DNA from: Anaerolineaceae bacterium UBA6105
Lineage (GTDB): Bacteria > Chloroflexota > Anaerolineae > Anaerolineales > Anaerolineaceae
Direction of reading: 5' to 3'
Length of the DNA stretch: 31,182 bases
Assembly: GCA_002423495.1 (NCBI GenBank)
Contig: DIWN01000047.1
Span: 7,568-38,749, forward strand
Program-made: the position numbers and the translations under genes
Shown: in pieces, positions 30,416 to 31,182 of the stretch
How the letters are laid out: the number at the start of each line of letters is the position of its first letter
Position numbering within the stretch: position 1 is the stretch's first letter
The notes under the pieces: generated by a model
Database searches by the model: none
Seen by the model: only the letters and a program-made list of their open reading frames with translations
Told to the model about the DNA's origin: nothing

Positions 30416-31182
30416 ATGCGTTTTGGTTTTTTTGATGATCCCAATCTTGAATATGTCATCACCAGACCGGATACCCCCCTGCCCTGGATCAATTACATGG
30501 GGATGGAGAATTATTTCGGGATCATTTCGAACACAGCTGGTGGTTATTCGTTTTACAAAGACGCCCGGCTGCGCCGTTTGACCAGGTATCGCTACAACAA
30601 CGCGCCGTTGGACGAGGGTGGACGTTATGTGTATTTACGGGACAATGCCGCCCCGTTACCCGCGTATTGGTCAGCCTCCTGGCAGCCTGTACGCGAAGCA
30701 TTGGATGCATATGAATGTCGGCACGGACTTGGATACACGACCATTACGGCTGAAAAATCCGGCATTCGCTCCCGCATCACCTACTTTATCCCGCTGAAAG
30801 ACAACCTTGAGATATGGCGCTTGGAAATCACCAACCTCCGTGATGTAGCGGCTGATGTATCAATCTTTTCGGCGGTTGAATTCTGCCTGTGGGACGCGAT
30901 GGATGATGCTACCAACTTTCAACGCAACCTGAACATCGGCGAAGTGGAAGTGGAAGATGGCATCATCTACCATAAAACAGAATACCGCGAGCGGCGCAAT
31001 CACTTCGCGTACTTCGCCTGCTCAGAACCGTTGACCGGATTTGATACCAGTCGGGAAGCTTTCCTTGGTCCTTACCGCGGTTGGGATAAACCATTGGCCG
31101 TTGAACACGGACAATGCGGCAATTCCATCGCCCATGGCTGGCAGCCGGTTGGCGTAAACCACAACCGAATCGTCCTGTCACC
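30416..31182 (+). CDS. GH94 cellobiose phosphorylase, N-terminal part (runs off right edge)
   Basis: About 255 codons open to the window edge, from the ATG at 30416 (AAGGA 7 nt upstream). The N-terminus MRFGFFDDPNLEYVITRPDT, followed by LPWINYMGMENYFGIISNTA, GGYSFYKDARLRRLTRYRYN and CRHGLGYTTI, is the beta-sandwich domain of GH94 cellobiose phosphorylases. The later VEFCLWDAMDDATNFQRNLN and EHGQCGNSIAHG segments fit the same family. No signal peptide: cytosolic. Reaction: cellobiose plus phosphate gives glucose 1-phosphate and glucose. The catalytic domain is outside the window, so specificity among GH94 enzymes is assigned from N-terminal similarity and from the cellulose locus. Confidence 0.9.
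   Translation, partial: MRFGFFDDPNLEYVITRPDTPLPWINYMGMENYFGIISNTAGGYSFYKDARLRRLTRYRYNNAPLDEGGRYVYLRDNAAPLPAYWSASWQPVREALDAYECRHGLGYTTITAEKSGIRSRITYFIPLKDNLEIWRLEITNLRDVAADVSIFSAVEFCLWDAMDDATNFQRNLNIGEVEVEDGIIYHKTEYRERRNHFAYFACSEPLTGFDTSREAFLGPYRGWDKPLAVEHGQCGNSIAHGWQPVGVNHNRIVLS

Overview
The window looks like a chromosomal segment of a Chloroflexota bacterium, most likely class Anaerolineae. This is inferred from moderate GC, CUT1-type sugar ABC transporters without their own ATPase, lipoproteins whose mature N-termini are Pro/Thr/Glu/Ala-rich linkers after a lipobox, LacI regulators beside each transporter, and DUF2270/RRM/CarD-type genes. No rRNA or tRNA gene was found.

Layout. (1) 1-302: 5' part of a minus-strand AbiEi-type antitoxin/regulator running off the left edge, with a perfect 17-bp-arm palindrome over its promoter. 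(2) 367-861: no gene; three degenerate, regularly spaced repeats resembling a decayed CRISPR array, then a terminator-like hairpin. (3) 862-15001: one long co-directional minus-strand locus: LacI regulator, sugar-binding lipoprotein, two permeases, a DUF2270 membrane protein with an extra C-terminal domain, two paralogous alpha/beta hydrolases, an MFS transporter, three formylglycine-type sulfatases and the radical-SAM enzyme that matures them. It looks like uptake and desulfation of a sulfated compound, but no glycosidase is present. (4) 15080-16293: a cupin protein divergent from the LacI gene, and a DUF4256 protein. (5) 16998-20896: a plus-strand redox/aromatic cluster: HxlR regulator, YHS-domain protein, luciferase-like flavin oxidoreductase, DsbA-family protein with CPWC, DODA-type extradiol dioxygenase, and a second DsbA-family protein whose first active-site cysteine codon is an in-frame TGA followed by a SECIS-like hairpin, so a candidate selenoprotein. 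(6) 20986-21752: an esterase and an ABC permease, both truncated and fused tail to tail. (7) 21829-22834: RRM RNA-binding protein with a possible leader attenuator, and a CarD-like protein. (8) 23024-31182: a cellulose/cellodextrin locus: surface GH9 lipoprotein, divergent LacI regulator, sugar ABC transporter, and the start of a GH94 cellobiose phosphorylase.

How it works together. In the right-hand locus an exported GH9 enzyme with a CBM9-like domain would release cellodextrins, the ABC transporter would import them, and GH94 would phosphorolyse cellobiose to glucose 1-phosphate and glucose. Three related 14-bp operators (one perfect palindrome) upstream of GH9, the regulator and the binding protein tie the locus together; the palindrome closely resembles the actinobacterial CelR operator. 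The left locus is organised the same way with a different operator (TGACAACGTTGTCA). The strongest candidate for something undescribed is the UGA-containing DsbA-family gene at 20246-20896.
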